Below, one piece after another: positions 1 through 9,439 of a DNA stretch of 35,913 bases. The notes below the pieces were generated by a model. That model was not told the DNA's origin, did not search any database, and worked only from the letters and a program-made list of their open reading frames with translations. Position 1 is the stretch's first letter; the number at the start of each line of letters is the position of its first letter. The DNA is from a virus, in IMG/VR virus record IMGVR_UViG_3300042398_000093, positions 1-35,913 of that record, one strand, 5' to 3'. Both the position numbers and the translations under genes were made by a program.

Positions 1-2470
1 AGGTCTGCTGTGGGTAGCCGTTAACTGCGGTAACCTGCACCTCATCTGGCTGGGAAGCCTGCTCGATGGCGTTCGCCGCGCCCACGACCCCGTATGCTGG
101 CAGACGATATTTCGACGCAAGGTTTGTAACAGTGTCGGCGAACGGCGCGGTGCGGCCTGCCAAGTTTTGCGCAAAGTCGGAGACCCCACCGGCAAAGCGC
201 CCACCAGCGTACGCCGCCTCGCCGACAAGGCGCGGCGATGTCAAAGGCAACGCTATCAGTGACGTGCCGCCAGTCGGTATTGCGCCCATAACACCGCCGC
301 CTGCCGTTACAGCACCGAGGCCGCGTGGCGTGGTAGCGTTTAACTGTTGACCGGCAAGTGACGGGAACATTGTGTCTGCTCCGGCTTCCTCAATGGTGCG
401 GCCGAGATCAGCGCGGCGTCCGTAATTGGTGTTTGCGTTGTTGCGCAAGATAGACTGTAACTTGCGGATGCTGGTATCGACGGGAGCGCCACTCTTCAAC
501 GAGAGCGAGCGCTCGATGTCGGCCAGCTTTTCGGCCGCAGTCTGGTACTCCTTCATGACCTTAAAATAGCCGGGTGCTTGCTTGCCTATGACGTCGCGCA
601 CTTCGCCATAAATGCCAGTCGCGATCGAAGCTGCGCGTCGATTGTTGTCGGTGGCAAAATCGTTGGACAGATCCCCGAGGCGTTGCTTCAGCCCGTCCAT
701 ACCTTCTGGCGTGTGGAACTGCGCAGGGTCGCCTGCGGCCCAATCGTCCACGATGCCCTTGGCCTTTTCGTACACGGCAGCTGCAGACGGGTTCTTAACC
801 TTGTCGCCCATGTACGCGCGGTCGCGCAACTTGCCCAGTCGGTCGTAGATGGGCTGGAATTCGAGAATAGTCTTGTCCTTGGCAACATCGACCATGCCGT
901 TGCGGTATGCCTCCGAGGCATCCTTGCGCATGTTGCCGACGGCCTCGCGCGCCTGCGCGAGAATGTCTTCCATGTCGCCGCCGCCACGCATGTTTTCGAC
1001 GAAGGCCTCGCCCTTAGTGCCGCCTGCCTTACCGGCGCGAACCGCCTCTTTGACGGCTTCGGTGCCAGCGCCAGTCGTGACGCCGAGGACGTTTGCGCCG
1101 ACTTCGCCGGTCGCTTTTGAGACGATGTTGCCGAGTTGAACAGGCATTTTTGCGACGCGTGTGGCCAAGCGTACCGGGTCGAGTAGTTTGCTTAACTCGG
1201 TGGCCTTCGCAACCTTACCCACCGCGCCGAGGCCTCCAGCAACCGTGCTGGCGTCCATCAGGATCTCGGCGGGGCGTTCGGCAAGCGCCTCAAGGAAACC
1301 TTGCTCGGTGCCGTACTGATTGGCGTAATGCTCGCCGATGGCGGCGATGGTTTCGCCGTCCGTGACGCCGATAATATCGCCCGCCACTTTGCCCATAAAC
1401 TGCGCGGTCTCGGGCAGGTTGACGGTCAGGGCCTTGCCCGTCTCGGCGAAGGTCTCAAGCGCGCTGTATGGAAGGTTGACGAGGCCACGCGCAGACGCGC
1501 CGAGTAGGCCCATGTCTTCCTTAACCTCTTTATCCACCAGATCATAGCTAAAGCCGCCCCAACCGACGTCCTTGTTCATGTTGTCGACGGTGGTCTTGCC
1601 TTGGACAAGCGCGTCGGCCATGAAGGCCTCGTCCGTTGGCACGCCAGCCTTTATCGCGCCGTCCATAACAACGGCGGCGTAAGTTTCGGGGGTCAGTTTC
1701 TTTTGGTCGTACAGCGCTCGAATGCGGTCTTCCGTCTCCTGCGGGAGGCGATAGCCCTTGACTTCGTTTGGCGCTAGTTCGCGGCGGATTGAAGCTTCTA
1801 CCTCGTCCACGCCGCGCGGCTTAACACCGAGTGCTACGAGTTCTGAAGGCAATTTCCCCTCGGCCATGCCCGAAAGGAGCATGTCAAGCATCGCGTACTT
1901 GCCCTCGATAGCTATGTCACTGTCGCCAGCTTCAGGAATGTAGGCCTTGAAGACCTCCATTTCCTTGTCACTGTCGCCTTCTTTTGCGGACTGGGCTACG
2001 AGAGGACGGATAAGGGGCAAGATGGCTGCGTTGGTTTTAGTAAATCTTTCAAACTGCGGTATGGCAGGGATTATGCCGCCAAGGCTCGGCTTGTCAAAGT
2101 ACTCCCCGTAACCGAAAGCGCGGGACGCTGGGTTGCCTTTAATGTCATTCTTGTACAACTGTATGCTGTTCAGCATCTGCGCGCGCACGACGGCAGCGCG
2201 AGACTGCGCGCCTTTCGTTTTGGCTTCGAGTGCGACTTCAGTTGCGCTCTTGGGTGGGCCTTCCCTAGCTTCACGCTCCGCCTTGTCAGCATTAGCTTCC
2301 GCCGTTCGCGCGTCTGCTTTTGCTTTGCGGATGTCGTCTGCCATAGTCGCTCCGGTGAGAGCGATGTCCTGACCGCGCTTGATGCCTTCCTGCGACGTCT
2401 TGGTCCCTTCAGGGCTGCTGCTCTCGGCGGCCTTAGCCGCTTTGAGGTCTTTTGACCAAAAATCTGCCAT
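1..2470 (-). CDS. Probable internal virion / DNA-ejection protein, C-terminus cut by the left window edge
   Basis: Reading the minus strand from the ATG at 2470 gives 823 uninterrupted codons up to base 1, so the gene continues outside the window. The start has a good ribosome site (AGGAGATTAAA before ATG). The protein begins MADFWSKDLKAAK. An Ala/Lys/Glu-rich helical stretch follows (about residues 45-75), then mostly helical sequence. Hydrophobic Gly/Ala patches appear near residues 440-520 and 715-765 (for example GAVTAGGGVMGAIPTGG). I see no lysozyme, transglycosylase or protease motif in the visible part. It is the last of a run of four large Ala/Gly/Gln-rich proteins placed after the nozzle-like gene, the position where short-tailed phages keep the proteins ejected with the DNA. 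The role is inferred from position, size and composition, not from a recognised domain. Confidence 0.75.
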   Translation of the reverse strand, partial: MADFWSKDLKAAKAAESSSPEGTKTSQEGIKRGQDIALTGATMADDIRKAKADARTAEANADKAEREAREGPPKSATEVALEAKTKGAQSRAAVVRAQMLNSIQLYKNDIKGNPASRAFGYGEYFDKPSLGGIIPAIPQFERFTKTNAAILPLIRPLVAQSAKEGDSDKEMEVFKAYIPEAGDSDIAIEGKYAMLDMLLSGMAEGKLPSELVALGVKPRGVDEVEASIRRELAPNEVKGYRLPQETEDRIRALYDQKKLTPETYAAVVMDGAIKAGVPTDEAFMADALVQGKTTVDNMNKDVGWGGFSYDLVDKEVKEDMGLLGASARGLVNLPYSALETFAETGKALTVNLPETAQFMGKVAGDIIGVTDGETIAAIGEHYANQYGTEQGFLEALAERPAEILMDASTVAGGLGAVGKVAKATELSKLLDPVRLATRVAKMPVQLGNIVSKATGEVGANVLGVTTGAGTEAVKEAVRAGKAGGTKGEAFVENMRGGGDMEDILAQAREAVGNMRKDASEAYRNGMVDVAKDKTILEFQPIYDRLGKLRDRAYMGDKVKNPSAAAVYEKAKGIVDDWAAGDPAQFHTPEGMDGLKQRLGDLSNDFATDNNRRAASIATGIYGEVRDVIGKQAPGYFKVMKEYQTAAEKLADIERSLSLKSGAPVDTSIRKLQSILRNNANTNYGRRADLGRTIEEAGADTMFPSLAGQQLNATTPRGLGAVTAGGGVMGAIPTGGTSLIALPLTSPRLVGEAAYAGGRFAGGVSDFAQNLAGRTAPFADTVTNLASKYRLPAYGVVGAANAIEQASQPDEVQVTAVNGYPQQT

Positions 2471-2487
2471 TTTAATCTCCTGCGCCC

Positions 2488-3144
2488 TTATTGTTTCGGG
2501 ATAACTTTACCGGCATCTGGGCCGGAAGGCACTACGTAATACTCACCAAGGGGGATCGCCTCGTATTCGGCCCTATTCTTCGGGCGGTGCACTTCGTTCG
2601 GTATTTCACGGACGGCCCCCTTTGCGTCGAGGTCGTATCTGAACGGCGCTTTAGTGCTTTTCTTAAACATCGGCGCTGCCGTCTTCACGAGGTCCGCCGC
2701 AGTCTGCGCACGCTTGACGCCGTAGCCGCCAGTTGTCTCCATGTATTGGTCCTGTAGCGCAGCCAGTTGCGCGTCGCGCTGCTCGCGGGCCTTGCGCTCG
2801 GCCTCAGATATGTCGCTGAAAGCGCCGGAGATCTTGCCTACAGTGCCTGCAAAACCGCGATAGTCCCTCGGGGCCAGAAGCGCCTTGGACAGCATGAAGA
2901 GCTGCTCGGACTGCGTCGGGCCTTGGTTGCGCTCTTTGATGCGAGCCTCACCAGCCTCAAAACGCTTCTTGGCGCTATCTTCTTGCTGGGCCAGTGCGCG
3001 CATTTGCTGCCCGTACAGTGACTGCAAGAGGCCCGGCAGCTTCGCTTGGTCGCCAAGTTGCGCGAAGTCGATGTCGCCTTTAGCAGCCAAGTCGGCCATT
3101 GACTGTGCTCGGTCGTCGGCTTCCGTGTCGTCCTCGTACATCAT
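2488..3144 (-). CDS. Probable internal virion protein, 218 aa
   Basis: I do not recognise a named family. The start overlaps the stop of the upstream gene by one base (TAATG), and a second ATG follows immediately, so initiation may be at 3144 or 3141. The N-terminus is acidic (MMYEDDTEADDRAQ). Residues about 30-75 are Gln-rich and helical (LLQSLYGQQMRALAQQ), and a charged helix (SEAERKAREQRDAQL) lies near residue 115. The C-terminal third is more polar and ends PSGPDAGKVIPKQ. No signal peptide or membrane helix is seen. Coupling to the two neighbours suggests all three are made together, probably as inner-core proteins of the virion. It might instead be a core assembly factor. Confidence 0.6.
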   Translation of the reverse strand: MMYEDDTEADDRAQSMADLAAKGDIDFAQLGDQAKLPGLLQSLYGQQMRALAQQEDSAKKRFEAGEARIKERNQGPTQSEQLFMLSKALLAPRDYRGFAGTVGKISGAFSDISEAERKAREQRDAQLAALQDQYMETTGGYGVKRAQTAADLVKTAAPMFKKSTKAPFRYDLDAKGAVREIPNEVHRPKNRAEYEAIPLGEYYVVPSGPDAGKVIPKQ

Positions 3145-4214
3145 TAAACTCCCAACAGCTTGCTGAGCGCTGAGCCAGACTGCGCGTTACCCAATATGCC
3201 GCCAAGAGCCGCCAGCGCGCCGCCGACTGTCTCGGCTGTGCTTGGTGGTAGCTTCTCTTGGTAGCCGAGTGGCACGATGCCTTCTTCCTTGCTTGCCTTT
3301 GGTACGCCGCCTGCGACGCCACCGAACGTCTGCAGCATAGCATTGATCTGCTCTTGCGGATAGCCCTGCTGACGCAGGAAGTCGCTGTATGCGACGTCGA
3401 GGTTCTTCTGCGCCTGACCCTGCTGTGTCGCGCCGACTTGCTGCAGTGCGCCCGCGCCGGTGAGGCCGAGGTTCTGCGCCTGCGCGCCAAGTTCGCCAAG
3501 CTGTCCTGCGCCAGCAAGCTGACGCGACAGATCCTGCCCGCCGAGGCTGCCTGCCGTCGAGGCGAGTGCCGCTTGGCGCGACAGGTCTGTGCCCGCAAGG
3601 CCTGCGGCCTGCGTGTAGCCGGATTGGAGCGCTTCAGTCTGCTTGCCGAGGATGTCGGCGCTGGTGTCGCGAACGGCACGCGCGGTGTCGGTCAGCATCC
3701 CCGATGGAGTGCCGCTGCCGTTGCGGCCACCGAAGCCGAGCTGGCCCGCTTGGATGTAGCGGCCCTCGATCTGCGGCATGATGTTCTCGGTAAGGTTGCG
3801 TGTGCCCAACTCGCCGATGCGGTTGACGACAGCCTCATTGTACGGGTTCATGTACTGGTTGATGTTGGCGACGCTGGTCTGGCCTGCCGCGCCGAGGTAC
3901 GGCTGCGCTACGTTAAGGCCGCCCGGCGCGTTGATCGCGCCCTGCGTGGCCTGCGTCGCGGCGTTCAGCGCGGGCTGGTAGGCCGTGGCCGCTTGGCCGG
4001 TCATGCCGAAGCCTTGCTGCATCGTTGGCGAGAACTCGGCTACGCGCGGCCCTTGGTACGTCGGCAATGGCTGCGCGGCGAGCGCCTGCTGATTGGACAG
4101 CAACTGCATGGCGTAGTTCGTGTACCAGTCGGGAAGCACAGTCTCGCTGGTGAGCGACTTAAACGTCGAGCCCGTGGGCAGCTGCCCGTTATTGAGAAAG
4201 TCGGTAAGCGCCAT
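3144..4214 (-). CDS. Probable internal virion / ejection protein, Gln-Ala-Gly rich, 356 aa
   Basis: The protein starts MALTDFLNNGQLPTGS, with its ATG overlapping the previous stop (TAATG at 4214). Its N-terminal part (residues about 25-130) includes LPDWYTNYAMQLLSNQQ and a Tyr/Pro/Gln-rich stretch. The middle (residues about 135-290) is a long Gln/Ala/Gly-rich, probably helical region with related units such as AGLAGTDLSRQAALA and AGSLGGQDLSRQLAGAG. The C-terminus holds a small hydrophobic patch (GGALAALGGILGNA). Such composition is usual in podovirus inner-core proteins that leave the capsid ahead of the DNA. That assignment is inferred from composition and from its place between two similar genes. 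No catalytic motif is visible. Confidence 0.6.
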   Translation of the reverse strand: MALTDFLNNGQLPTGSTFKSLTSETVLPDWYTNYAMQLLSNQQALAAQPLPTYQGPRVAEFSPTMQQGFGMTGQAATAYQPALNAATQATQGAINAPGGLNVAQPYLGAAGQTSVANINQYMNPYNEAVVNRIGELGTRNLTENIMPQIEGRYIQAGQLGFGGRNGSGTPSGMLTDTARAVRDTSADILGKQTEALQSGYTQAAGLAGTDLSRQAALASTAGSLGGQDLSRQLAGAGQLGELGAQAQNLGLTGAGALQQVGATQQGQAQKNLDVAYSDFLRQQGYPQEQINAMLQTFGGVAGGVPKASKEEGIVPLGYQEKLPPSTAETVGGALAALGGILGNAQSGSALSKLLGV

Positions 4215-6871
4215 TATGCTTTTCCTCCGGCCAAGTAATGCTCTGGCCTCTTTGCGTTATCACTGAATTTGCCGCGAGCAAGCTTCTTGCCCTTCTGCTT
4301 GCGGACTTTTACGCGGAAGCTGTCGAGCAGCTTCGCGCCTGCCTTGTTCGATCCGTTGCCGAGGAGGGCCACAGTCTCCGCGTCGATGACGTACTCGCCG
4401 TCGGACAGGAGCGCGGGGATCTTGTCGTCGCGACCGTCACCGGCACCCTCGACGGCAAAGCCGCCACGCGCAAAGCGCATGTCGTCGACTTCAGGGGCGT
4501 ACATCGACGGGCCTCTAGGCTCCTCCGGTATTGGCGTCGTGATCGGCTGCGGCAACGCAACCGGCGGCGTGGCTACGCGCATTGGCTGCGGCGCAAATGC
4601 GTCCTCGGCGGTTGAGCCTTCATAGCCGGTGTACGCGCGGCTGGTGTTCGGCGCGCCTTGTGTGGCGTAATCGAAGAAGCTCTGCTCTGGGCCGTAGCCG
4701 TAGCGGTAGTAGTCTTGCGGGCTGCGCATGCCTTGGCTTGCGAGTGTGGACGCAGGGAGCGCACCGCCGCCGACGCCGCCCTGCAGGGTCGATGCGGGCA
4801 GTTGCTTGCTGAAGAGCGAGCTAAGGCCGCCCATGCCTGCGGGTATGGTGCCGGTAGAGCCGCCGCCCTTGCCGCCGCCGCCCAAACCGCCAAGCAAGCT
4901 GGATGCAAGACCGGCGAGGCGCAGGTAGTCGGCGATGTCTTTGGCGGTGAGCTTTTTATCGGCCTCGGCGGGCTGCGTCATATCCGGCAAAGGCTTCTCA
5001 ACGCCCCATAAAACTGGCGGTGTAGTAGTCTGCCGCCCAGTGACTTTAATAAGGGGCTCTTCGGCTGGCCCGTTAACCGCACGCAGTACTTCCGGCGACA
5101 GCGCGCCGTCGGGGATGGTTACATTTGGCGAAAGTGGATTTCGGAAGCGATTGCCTTCCGCCACAATCTCACCGGTAGCGGTGTCCACCCCGTCAATCAC
5201 GGAGCTAAGTGGCCCGCGAACGTCGCTGGTTGGGATAGATATGTTTGGCGAAACCGCGTCGAGGCGCTCTCCCGTTACCTTGATGATGTCTTCGGCGGGG
5301 GTTTCCGCTGCGGGAGGTTGCTCAACCGGCGGCTGAACGACCTCGTTAACAACCTCCGGCGGAAGACCGCTTGGGATGTTTACGAATGGTGCAAGCGTAA
5401 TTTCGCGGCCAGTCACCGTTGCTGCGGGGGGTTCTTCCTGTGCGACGGGTTCGGTTGCGGGCTGCTCCGCACGGAACATCTGGTCGAAGGCCGACACCGG
5501 TCCGGTAGGCGCGCCGAATACGTTTCCGACGTCCACGCCGGCCAGATTGCCGAACTTGCCGCCAATGACTTTGAGGCCGTCGTACGGATCTTGCACTTTG
5601 GGTGGAGCTGGTTGCTGAGTGCCGCTTGGTGCGCCGCTGAACGGTACCGCTATAGAAGGCGCGGTGTACCCAGTCACAGTAGCCATGACGTTAGGGTCAA
5701 CGGCACCCCCGCCGCCGGTGCCTGTAGAAGGCGCGGCACCTTGGCCTATACCTAAACTTTCCTGAATGCCCGGCGCGGCATACGCAAGAGCGCCGGAGGC
5801 AGCGCCGCCAAGGAGCGAGTTCTTCAGGCTCTGTCCGGTGGCCAAGCCACCTACGGTCGCGCCGATGCCGGTGCCAAGTGGTTTAGCCAAATTGCCTAAA
5901 TCACCTATTGCTGGTATCTTAGGTATTAGTGCGCCCCCAGCGGCAGTAAGGCCACCTAATGCGGCACCTTTAAGGACATTCTGGCCTTTAAGCGCAGAAC
6001 TTGCCCCACCTGTGAGCGCCCCAAAAGCAAGCTGACCCCCAAGAGTTTTAGCAAAATTAGCGCCAAGCAAAGCTGCGTTAACACCCGGTATAGCCATCAT
6101 CGCCAATGGCAGCACGGTACCCGCCACATTGGCGATTTGGCCCAGCGTGCTCTTGTTCTTCTTCTCGTACGCGACGGTCGAATAGTTGCCAGTCGGATCT
6201 GCGGTCTGGATGCTGTAGTTCGCCTTGCGACCAAACTGGTTCGTCAAGCCCTGACCCAATTCAGTTGCCTTGCGCGCGGCGTCGAAGCCGGTGCCTTCGA
6301 ACACGATCTGGTTGGTGCGATGGTCCACAAGGCGCACCGGCTGATCAGCCCGCACCGCGAAGGTGTTGCCGCCCGTCTGCGACGTGGGGTTGCCTTTGTT
6401 AGATAACGGCGCGCCGATATACTGAAGATTAGGGTCGGGTTGATATATGCCGCCCATCGGGCCGCCACCGAAGTTCGAGGCGAAGTTTAACCCGCTCAAG
6501 TCCAAGCCAGCCAAGCCACTAAAGTCAAACGTGCTAGGGTCGAATGGCACCTCGGCAGGCGCGGCCTCTTGCGTCATCGGCTCCACGGCAGGCTCGTACT
6601 GCGGCTCGGCGGGCGGAAGCAGCATGCCGCCGCCTGTGTCGTACGGCAGCTCGCCATAGTTGCCCATGTCGTACATCATAGGCTGCTCGACAGGCATATA
6701 CTGCTCGAGGGGTGGGGTATACTGGTACGGCTCGCTGTAGCCGCGCGTGTCACCGTCGCCGTAGCCGCCCATGTCGTACATCATAGGCTCGCCGTATTGC
6801 ACACGTCCGCCTACGGCGTAGCGCGGCACAGACGTCCGCAGGTAGTTACTGAAGCCGGGGATGTAGTTCAT
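4214..6871 (-). CDS. Large internal virion / ejection-like protein with GEYVI-type C-terminal motif, 885 aa
   Basis: I place the start at the ATG at 6871 (MNYIPGFSNYLR), which overlaps the stop of the preceding small gene as ATGA. A GTG at 6913 would add 14 residues but lies inside that gene. Residues about 25-75 carry two copies of MMYDMG(G/N)YG. Residues about 245-380 are a long Gly/Ala hydrophobic region with glycine-zipper character (LPLAMMAIPGVNAALLGA), fitting membrane insertion during ejection. Three related stretches around VTGRE, VTGERLD and VTGRQ follow. The C-terminus has DDKIPALLSDGEYVIDAET and a basic tail, a motif seen in many uncharacterised phage virion proteins. Function is inferred: an ejected channel or core protein is likeliest. 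Confidence 0.65.
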   Translation of the reverse strand: MNYIPGFSNYLRTSVPRYAVGGRVQYGEPMMYDMGGYGDGDTRGYSEPYQYTPPLEQYMPVEQPMMYDMGNYGELPYDTGGGMLLPPAEPQYEPAVEPMTQEAAPAEVPFDPSTFDFSGLAGLDLSGLNFASNFGGGPMGGIYQPDPNLQYIGAPLSNKGNPTSQTGGNTFAVRADQPVRLVDHRTNQIVFEGTGFDAARKATELGQGLTNQFGRKANYSIQTADPTGNYSTVAYEKKNKSTLGQIANVAGTVLPLAMMAIPGVNAALLGANFAKTLGGQLAFGALTGGASSALKGQNVLKGAALGGLTAAGGALIPKIPAIGDLGNLAKPLGTGIGATVGGLATGQSLKNSLLGGAASGALAYAAPGIQESLGIGQGAAPSTGTGGGGAVDPNVMATVTGYTAPSIAVPFSGAPSGTQQPAPPKVQDPYDGLKVIGGKFGNLAGVDVGNVFGAPTGPVSAFDQMFRAEQPATEPVAQEEPPAATVTGREITLAPFVNIPSGLPPEVVNEVVQPPVEQPPAAETPAEDIIKVTGERLDAVSPNISIPTSDVRGPLSSVIDGVDTATGEIVAEGNRFRNPLSPNVTIPDGALSPEVLRAVNGPAEEPLIKVTGRQTTTPPVLWGVEKPLPDMTQPAEADKKLTAKDIADYLRLAGLASSLLGGLGGGGKGGGSTGTIPAGMGGLSSLFSKQLPASTLQGGVGGGALPASTLASQGMRSPQDYYRYGYGPEQSFFDYATQGAPNTSRAYTGYEGSTAEDAFAPQPMRVATPPVALPQPITTPIPEEPRGPSMYAPEVDDMRFARGGFAVEGAGDGRDDKIPALLSDGEYVIDAETVALLGNGSNKAGAKLLDSFRVKVRKQKGKKLARGKFSDNAKRPEHYLAGGKA
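6662..6789 (-). repeat. 23-base direct repeat in the 885-aa protein gene
   Basis: Identical 23-base copies (positions 6662-6684 and 6767-6789, core CCATGTCGTACATCATAGG) encode the MMYDMG(G/N)YG motif twice. The DNA between them encodes a Tyr/Pro/Gln-rich linker. This looks like a recent in-frame duplication. Confidence 0.75.
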
Positions 6872-7104
6872 GAGCTTGTACCTTCGAGCATCGGATATAC
6901 ACGCATTCCCCACTCACGCCAATCCGAGAACTGATATGGATCGGGAATAATTTGCTGCGTAAATGGCGAGGCACGCAACAGCCCTATAGCCCAGCCTTGC
7001 CACGCGGCCTCTTCGGGCGGTGACCCGAACGACCACGCGTCGTTGACGGACAATACGACCGAGGAGGCCCAGTCTTGCCAAGTCATGCCGCGAGGGTCGA
7101 TCAT
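6868..7104 (-). CDS. Small Trp-rich hypothetical protein, 78 aa
   Basis: Family not recognised. It is supported by stop/start overlaps on both sides: its ATG (7104) shares ATGA with the stop of the nozzle-like gene, and its own stop shares ATGA with the start of the 885-aa protein. It contains at least five tryptophans in recurring W-x2-W/W-x3-G settings (MTWQDWASSV, AAWQGWAIGL, FSDWREWGMR). This suggests three short related units of about 30 residues. No signal peptide or membrane helix is seen. Its place between the nozzle and the ejection proteins suggests a small tail or core accessory protein. Confidence 0.6.
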   Translation of the reverse strand: MIDPRGMTWQDWASSVVLSVNDAWSFGSPPEEAAWQGWAIGLLRASPFTQQIIPDPYQFSDWREWGMRVYPMLEGTSS

Positions 7105-8876
7105 CCCAGTGTCGTCCCGTCGCCGGACTGGACGTGTGCAAGCACAAGGCCCATCTGATAGTCGCCGCCGAGAGTGTTGCTCTCGAAGCGGAAGCGCAGC
7201 TCGCGGCGCTGTGTCTTCAGGAAGACGACCTGCTCCTGCGGCGTCTGCGGGTTCTCAACGAATGTCATGATTATGCCGTTGACTTCAGGCGCACGAGCGT
7301 TGGCGCGGCCCATAACCTGCACCGTCATGTCGCCGCTCTGCACGAAGTCTGGCTCAAGCATTAGTACCTGCAGCGACTTGTTAATCTGCGACGTGGCAGG
7401 CAGGGACAAGTCGGCAGTCTCGAAGAAGGACTGTATGGGGTTGAGCGTCAGGCCGTCAATCTCGTCGGTGCCGACCTCGTGAACCCAGAACTTGTACGGA
7501 TTGTCGAACGTCATGTCGAACGTGGCCGCGCTACCAGAGCCGCCAGTCACGCTGACAGGGTTGACTGGGATCTCCGTGTACTGGCCCGCGTTGGTGATGG
7601 TAACGCCGGTGATGGCCCCGCTGCCGCCGACAGTTGAGACCGTCAACTCCGTGCTAATTTGGCCCAGACCCCCAACGAGGGTGAGCGTGTCGCCGACAGT
7701 GTAGCCGGTGCCGCCCGCAAATACTCCAGCCCCAAAGGCCGCAGCCTCCTGCGGCTCAACGCCAGACAGGAGCGGCTTGCGGAAGACGGCGGGGAAGAGG
7801 CCCGCACCGCGTCCGCCATTGGGCAGCTCGGTGTCGTACCACGTATTCTCGCGCACGTTGTAGATGACGGCGTGGTTCGGCTCGATGCTGTCGCCGAACG
7901 GGAAGCACCACCAGATCTCGCCGAAGCGCGGAACCTTATACGCGAACACCTTCTGGCGCTGCGCGTAGTTTAGGTTGTCGAAGAAGAAGTTGATGTTCAT
8001 GTTGTTTTCGACTTCGCGCACGACGCCGTTGAACGTCAGGAAGCGATCGGTGCCAATCCAGTAGAAAATGCCGTCGTACTCGATGACGGACGCGGCCGAC
8101 AGGATCGAGGACTGTGTGCTGATTGTGTCGAACTGGAACACCGCCGTGCCGCCGACATAGGTGCCGCGAATGAGGCTGTCGGCTGACCAGAAGAGGCCCG
8201 ACGGGCTGTTGCCCGGTCCGCCGCGCAGCGGCATGCCTTTGACGACCTTCTGGCCGGTGATGTACGCATTGCCTGCGCCAGAGCTGGTAAAGTCTGCGGG
8301 GTCGTTCGGCACGGACCACGCCGCGTAGCCGTCGTTGCCGAAGGCAAACGTGTACGGCGGCAGCGTGACGACGCCGCCAGTGACGTTGAAGTTTGCGGGC
8401 ACCGTGGTGACTTGCGTCAGGGCAGACGTACCGAGGAGGTCGCCAACGAAGAGCGCGCCGCCGTCGCTGTTGCATATGCAGTTCAGGTTCGGCGCGACTT
8501 GCGCGACGATCTGGTTGCCGTTCGTCGTGTCGTACGCCGTGGCGAACTGCCAAAGGTTCCCTGCGTCTGGGGTGAAGCCCGACGCCGGTGTGCGGTCGGT
8601 AATGACGCTCGTGTTGTACGTGCCGTCGATGAAGAAGCGTTCAAGGCGGTTGGCCGATCCGGCGTGGACGTAGGTCAACAGATCCTGCGTATATTCTGCG
8701 AGCGTGCGCGGCAGGCCGCGCAGGAACTTGTTGATCGAGCGGTAGCCACCAATTTTACGCGGCAGGCCGCGCTGGAAACGGACCCACTGCCCGTCAACGT
8801 ACTGGTCGCCCTCGAACTTCGTCCCATCCCGCTTGATGCCGGGCTTGGACATTATCTGTACGATCTGTTCAGCCAT
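7101..8876 (-). CDS. Tail nozzle / hub protein-like, 591 aa
   Basis: The protein starts MAEQIVQIMSKPGIKRDG and then has DGQWVRFQRGLPRKIGGYRS (about residues 28-47). This opening is typical of phage proteins related in role to P22 gp10 (packaged-DNA stabilisation) and T7 gp12 (nozzle). The rest is beta-rich, with repeated short strands such as FYWIGTDRFLTFNGVVREVE and ENTWYDTEL, which would suit a beta-propeller. A Gly/Thr-rich insertion occurs near residues 380-450 (YTVGDTLTLVGGLGQIS, a fibre-like motif). It probably forms the distal end of the short tail below the connector. The ATG overlaps the preceding stop (TAATG). Family-level function is fairly sure; the exact tail position is inferred. 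Confidence 0.75.
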   Translation of the reverse strand: MAEQIVQIMSKPGIKRDGTKFEGDQYVDGQWVRFQRGLPRKIGGYRSINKFLRGLPRTLAEYTQDLLTYVHAGSANRLERFFIDGTYNTSVITDRTPASGFTPDAGNLWQFATAYDTTNGNQIVAQVAPNLNCICNSDGGALFVGDLLGTSALTQVTTVPANFNVTGGVVTLPPYTFAFGNDGYAAWSVPNDPADFTSSGAGNAYITGQKVVKGMPLRGGPGNSPSGLFWSADSLIRGTYVGGTAVFQFDTISTQSSILSAASVIEYDGIFYWIGTDRFLTFNGVVREVENNMNINFFFDNLNYAQRQKVFAYKVPRFGEIWWCFPFGDSIEPNHAVIYNVRENTWYDTELPNGGRGAGLFPAVFRKPLLSGVEPQEAAAFGAGVFAGGTGYTVGDTLTLVGGLGQISTELTVSTVGGSGAITGVTITNAGQYTEIPVNPVSVTGGSGSAATFDMTFDNPYKFWVHEVGTDEIDGLTLNPIQSFFETADLSLPATSQINKSLQVLMLEPDFVQSGDMTVQVMGRANARAPEVNGIIMTFVENPQTPQEQVVFLKTQRRELRFRFESNTLGGDYQMGLVLAHVQSGDGTTLG

Positions 8877-9439
8877 TACAGGGCGTCCGCGCTAAGGTCT
8901 ACAGTCCACGTATCAAGCACCGTGGCAGTGCCGGTGCGGCGAACTTGGAATGTTAGTTGGGCATACACGGAGTTTCCTGATCCAGAAATATCTACGAACC
9001 AAGCGGGGTTGCCGGATGTCGCTACCCAACTGCCAATCGTGCCAACAGGAGGGTTACCGGTGTAAGTAGCGTAAACTTCGTAGTTTCCACCTTGGCTGGT
9101 GGGCGTGCACCACTGCTGTACGTACATGTAAGAGCCGCCGTTATACTGTTCGTATACCTGCCCGTTGGCAGCACCGGCACCAAAAATAGCATATCCTGCT
9201 TCAGAATAACCCCCAGCACTGGCGTTTACCGAGTGGTCGTTAAAGTCCACGACCACACTGCTCTTACCGTAGAAGTTGGTCGGCACGATGATAGCGCCAG
9301 ACGCGACGCCCGCCAGTGTGCGGACATCGGTGTCGTTCAGCGAAACCGTGGCGGTAGCGGATTTACCCAACTCAAGGTTGATGGACTGCCCCGCAGTGCT
9401 GCCACCCAAGCTGATTGGGCCTGAAGAGTTGAGCGTCAT
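8876..9439 (-). CDS. Tail-associated structural protein, 187 aa
   Basis: The first 60 residues contain SGPISLGGSTAGQSINLELG, then SLNDTDVRTLAG and IIVPTNFYGKS. This arrangement is common in small tail or fibre-associated proteins of many phages. The remainder is beta-rich, with many Tyr, Trp and Gly (NPAWFVDISGSGNSVYAQL), and ends in a strand-rich VLDTWTVDL. The start overlaps the fibre stop (TAATG), so it is coupled to the S74 fibre upstream. It may be a fibre-tip or adhesin-like protein or a small baseplate element. No enzyme motif is visible. Confidence 0.6.
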   Translation of the reverse strand: MTLNSSGPISLGGSTAGQSINLELGKSATATVSLNDTDVRTLAGVASGAIIVPTNFYGKSSVVVDFNDHSVNASAGGYSEAGYAIFGAGAANGQVYEQYNGGSYMYVQQWCTPTSQGGNYEVYATYTGNPPVGTIGSWVATSGNPAWFVDISGSGNSVYAQLTFQVRRTGTATVLDTWTVDLSADAL

